Source of the DNA: Bacteroidales bacterium
GTDB lineage: Bacteria > Bacteroidota > Bacteroidia > Bacteroidales > F082
NCBI GenBank assembly: GCA_900769945.1
Contig: CAAGIO010000024.1
Location: forward strand, 1 to 64,000
Reading direction: 5' to 3'
DNA: 64,000 nucleotides
Shown piece by piece: positions 62,463 to 64,000 of the stretch (position 1 is the first letter of the stretch; each line of letters starts with the position of its first letter). Below the pieces are notes generated by a model, which saw only the letters and a program-made list of their open reading frames with translations, had not been told where the DNA came from and did no database searches. A program made the translations under genes and the position numbers.

Positions 62463-64000
62463 TTATTTCTTGATGACTTTGCTTACTGTTGAATTACCGT
62501 TGTTGTCTATGACTTTCACCATGTAGATGCCTGCTGCATAATTGCTCAGGTTAACCTTTACGTTGTTTGTGCCGTTGACTGTCATGATGTTCTGACCACA
62601 GATGTTGAAGATCTGAACTTCTTTGATGTCATTGCCGCAAACAGTGATGGTGTTAGTTGTTGGGTTAGGATAGATGCTGTATGATTCAGCGACGTTCTCT
62701 GTTGTGCTGCTGTAGTAAGTCATTGTCTTAGCAACTTTTACAGATGTGAGGTCGTTTGCATAGACAGCTTCAACCTCTACGAATGTGAAACCTTCTGTCT
62801 CTGCTACTGAATAGGTTGTCTCATTTGTTGTTGTTGCGAGTTCGCCGTTAACATAAACGTTGTAGTTTAATGGGCTGCCTGATTGAGGAGCGTCCCATGT
62901 TGCTACGAAGTCTTCACCATCGTTCTCGTGTGTGAATTGGAGGTTCTGGACTGCGTATGGGTGTTCTTCTGTGTATTCTAATGCGAATGCGCTGTTATAG
63001 ACCTCAGCTGTTGAGTAGTTCTGGAGCCATAATGCAACCTCAAGGTCTGACATTTCCTCAACAAATGTTGAAGACATATCGAATGATTTCTCCATGTGGA
63101 CGTAGTCACCGGCCTCAATGTTGATTGTCTCGCCTTGTGCTGTTGTAGGCATTGCCATGAATACATGGTGGAACTCTGTCTCACCGTTTGAGCCAACGTT
63201 GCCTGTTGTCACTTTCTCGTTAATTGCGATGAATGCTCTAACATTTGAAAGGTCAACGTATGACATGAAGTCGGCAATGATGTTGATTGTGTTGCCGTCA
63301 ACTGAGAATGAACCCTTGATGTCGGAGAATGCTGGTATGTTGCACTCGTTGTTAAATGCGGTCTGCTGTACAGCCTGTGCACCGATGTTTGTGCCGTTGA
63401 ACACTACGTTCGGAACTGCGTTTACTGCATAATACAATCTTCTGACACCACCGTCAGCTGTGTAGTATGGGTCACCGCTTCCAGGCCAGTTCATCTGGTA
63501 TTTTGTGTATGAATATCTGCCAGGGTTATTGTTGCAGAATGTTCCCATCGCATTGTTGACGCTGACGCATGGTCCGCATGTTGAGCTTGAGAAGTGCTCG
63601 ATGAGTGGTATTCTCTGAACTGAATTCATTGCAACAGAGAATGATTGTGATAACTCATCGTTGATATCTGTGTTGTTGTTTACAGATTTGATTCTCACTT
63701 TGACCTCGTATGAACCTGGGATAAGTTCTGCAGGAACACCGAATGAGAATGAGTGTGTTGCGAGTGAAGGAAGTGTGCATGAGAATGTCTCTGTCACTTC
63801 TTCTAACTCGTTGAACTGATAGCTTGCCTCAAATGTTGTGATGGTTTCAACACCTTTGTTCATAACTGTGAATGGGACTTCAAACTGGCTTCCTGCTGTG
63901 CTTGAAGGTAAGTTGATGCTCTGGATTGCAAGCATTGTCTGCTCCATTGAATATACATCGATGTCATCGAAGTACCAGTCGTTGATGTTGTAGCTGTCGC
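62463..64000 (-). CDS. T9SS-exported protein with Omp28/thioredoxin-like domain (partial)
   Basis: The frame continues to the right edge of the window: upstream of the apparent start at 63947 it reads DSYNINDWYFDDIDVYS, the end of a choice-of-anchor J domain, so the N-terminus is missing. After an Ig-like segment comes the Omp28-type domain (QRIPLIEHFSSSTCGPCVSV with CxxC; YSYTKYQMNWPGSGDPYYTA), a fibronectin-like segment (AVQNLQFTHENDGEDFVATW), and a T9SS sorting domain (YSIYPNPTTNTITVCGNDIK). It matches the 29.3 kb protein domain by domain. Confidence 0.85.
   Translation of the reverse strand, partial: DSYNINDWYFDDIDVYSMEQTMLAIQSINLPSSTAGSQFEVPFTVMNKGVETITTFEASYQFNELEEVTETFSCTLPSLATHSFSFGVPAELIPGSYEVKVRIKSVNNNTDINDELSQSFSVAMNSVQRIPLIEHFSSSTCGPCVSVNNAMGTFCNNNPGRYSYTKYQMNWPGSGDPYYTADGGVRRLYYAVNAVPNVVFNGTNIGAQAVQQTAFNNECNIPAFSDIKGSFSVDGNTINIIADFMSYVDLSNVRAFIAINEKVTTGNVGSNGETEFHHVFMAMPTTAQGETINIEAGDYVHMEKSFDMSSTFVEEMSDLEVALWLQNYSTAEVYNSAFALEYTEEHPYAVQNLQFTHENDGEDFVATWDAPQSGSPLNYNVYVNGELATTTNETTYSVAETEGFTFVEVEAVYANDLTSVKVAKTMTYYSSTTENVAESYSIYPNPTTNTITVCGNDIKEVQIFNICGQNIMTVNGTNNVKVNLSNYAAGIYMVKVIDNNGNSTVSKVIKK

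Overview
The window looks like chromosome of an anaerobic, host-associated member of the Bacteroidales. Several things point there: promoters of the TAnnTTTG (-7) type placed a few bases before most start codons, almost no Shine-Dalgarno sequences, many secreted proteins ending in the type IX secretion (T9SS) sorting domain with its 'YPNP...G.Y...' pattern, a cytochrome bd operon headed by a DUF4492 gene, a FeoA-FeoB fusion followed by a Cys-rich membrane peptide, and an indole-type tryptophanase closely resembling those of Bacteroides. It is mostly ordinary core chromosome. The only clear mobile DNA is a dead IS1634-type transposase at the left edge.

Layout. 1-0.8 kb: tail of an unknown frame and the IS relic. 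0.8-2.9 kb: a cobalamin riboswitch driving two T9SS-exported surface proteins. 3.0-5.2 kb: Rex, then a LuxR-type regulator with a dead receiver coupled to a ScdA/hemerythrin protein. 5.3-9.4 kb: porin, FeoAB, Cys-rich peptide, thioredoxin. 9.5-14.1 kb: PurL, then L21-L27. 14.2-18.6 kb: lipoprotein dipeptidase, a ThiD-like/AraC fusion, a broken LytTR regulator, DUF2795, a cobalamin adenosyltransferase and a shortened methyltransferase-like protein. 18.7-25.5 kb: T9SS protein, NifU-like and Mrp Fe-S carriers, hydrolase, Dtd, RbfA, a LolC/E-like permease, RsmA. 25.5-29.1 kb: a tight SerS-lipoprotein-TPR-RsmA run. 29.3-38.7 kb: Omp28-like T9SS protein, PdxST, DUF4492-CydAB, sialidase. 39.0-48.7 kb: tryptophanase, MntP-like exporter, endonuclease I, QueD, ABC-F, acyltransferase, SppA, FolK, deoxynucleoside kinase. 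48.8-56.1 kb: two OmpA-type envelope proteins, an SpoU methyltransferase, MutS, and two tRNA-Gly plus one tRNA-Leu. 56.1-64 kb: SGNH hydrolase, YitT protein, two exported papain-like peptidases, a cysteate-synthase-like enzyme, and a second Omp28-like T9SS protein running off the right edge.

How it fits together. Three themes recur: cofactor handling (B12 capture and adenosylation, PLP synthesis, folate, queuosine, Fe-S and ferrous iron), low-oxygen redox life (Rex, hemerythrin, cytochrome bd, thioredoxin), and a surface armed with T9SS cargo (sialidase, endonuclease, SGNH hydrolase, Omp28-like and anchor-J proteins), although no T9SS machinery gene lies in the window. No CRISPR array, prophage or defence island was found. 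The most promising items for follow-up are the riboswitch-controlled T9SS pair, the catalytically degenerate ThiD-AraC fusion, the hemerythrin/dead-receiver pair, and the cysteate-synthase-like gene, which hints at sulfonolipid synthesis.
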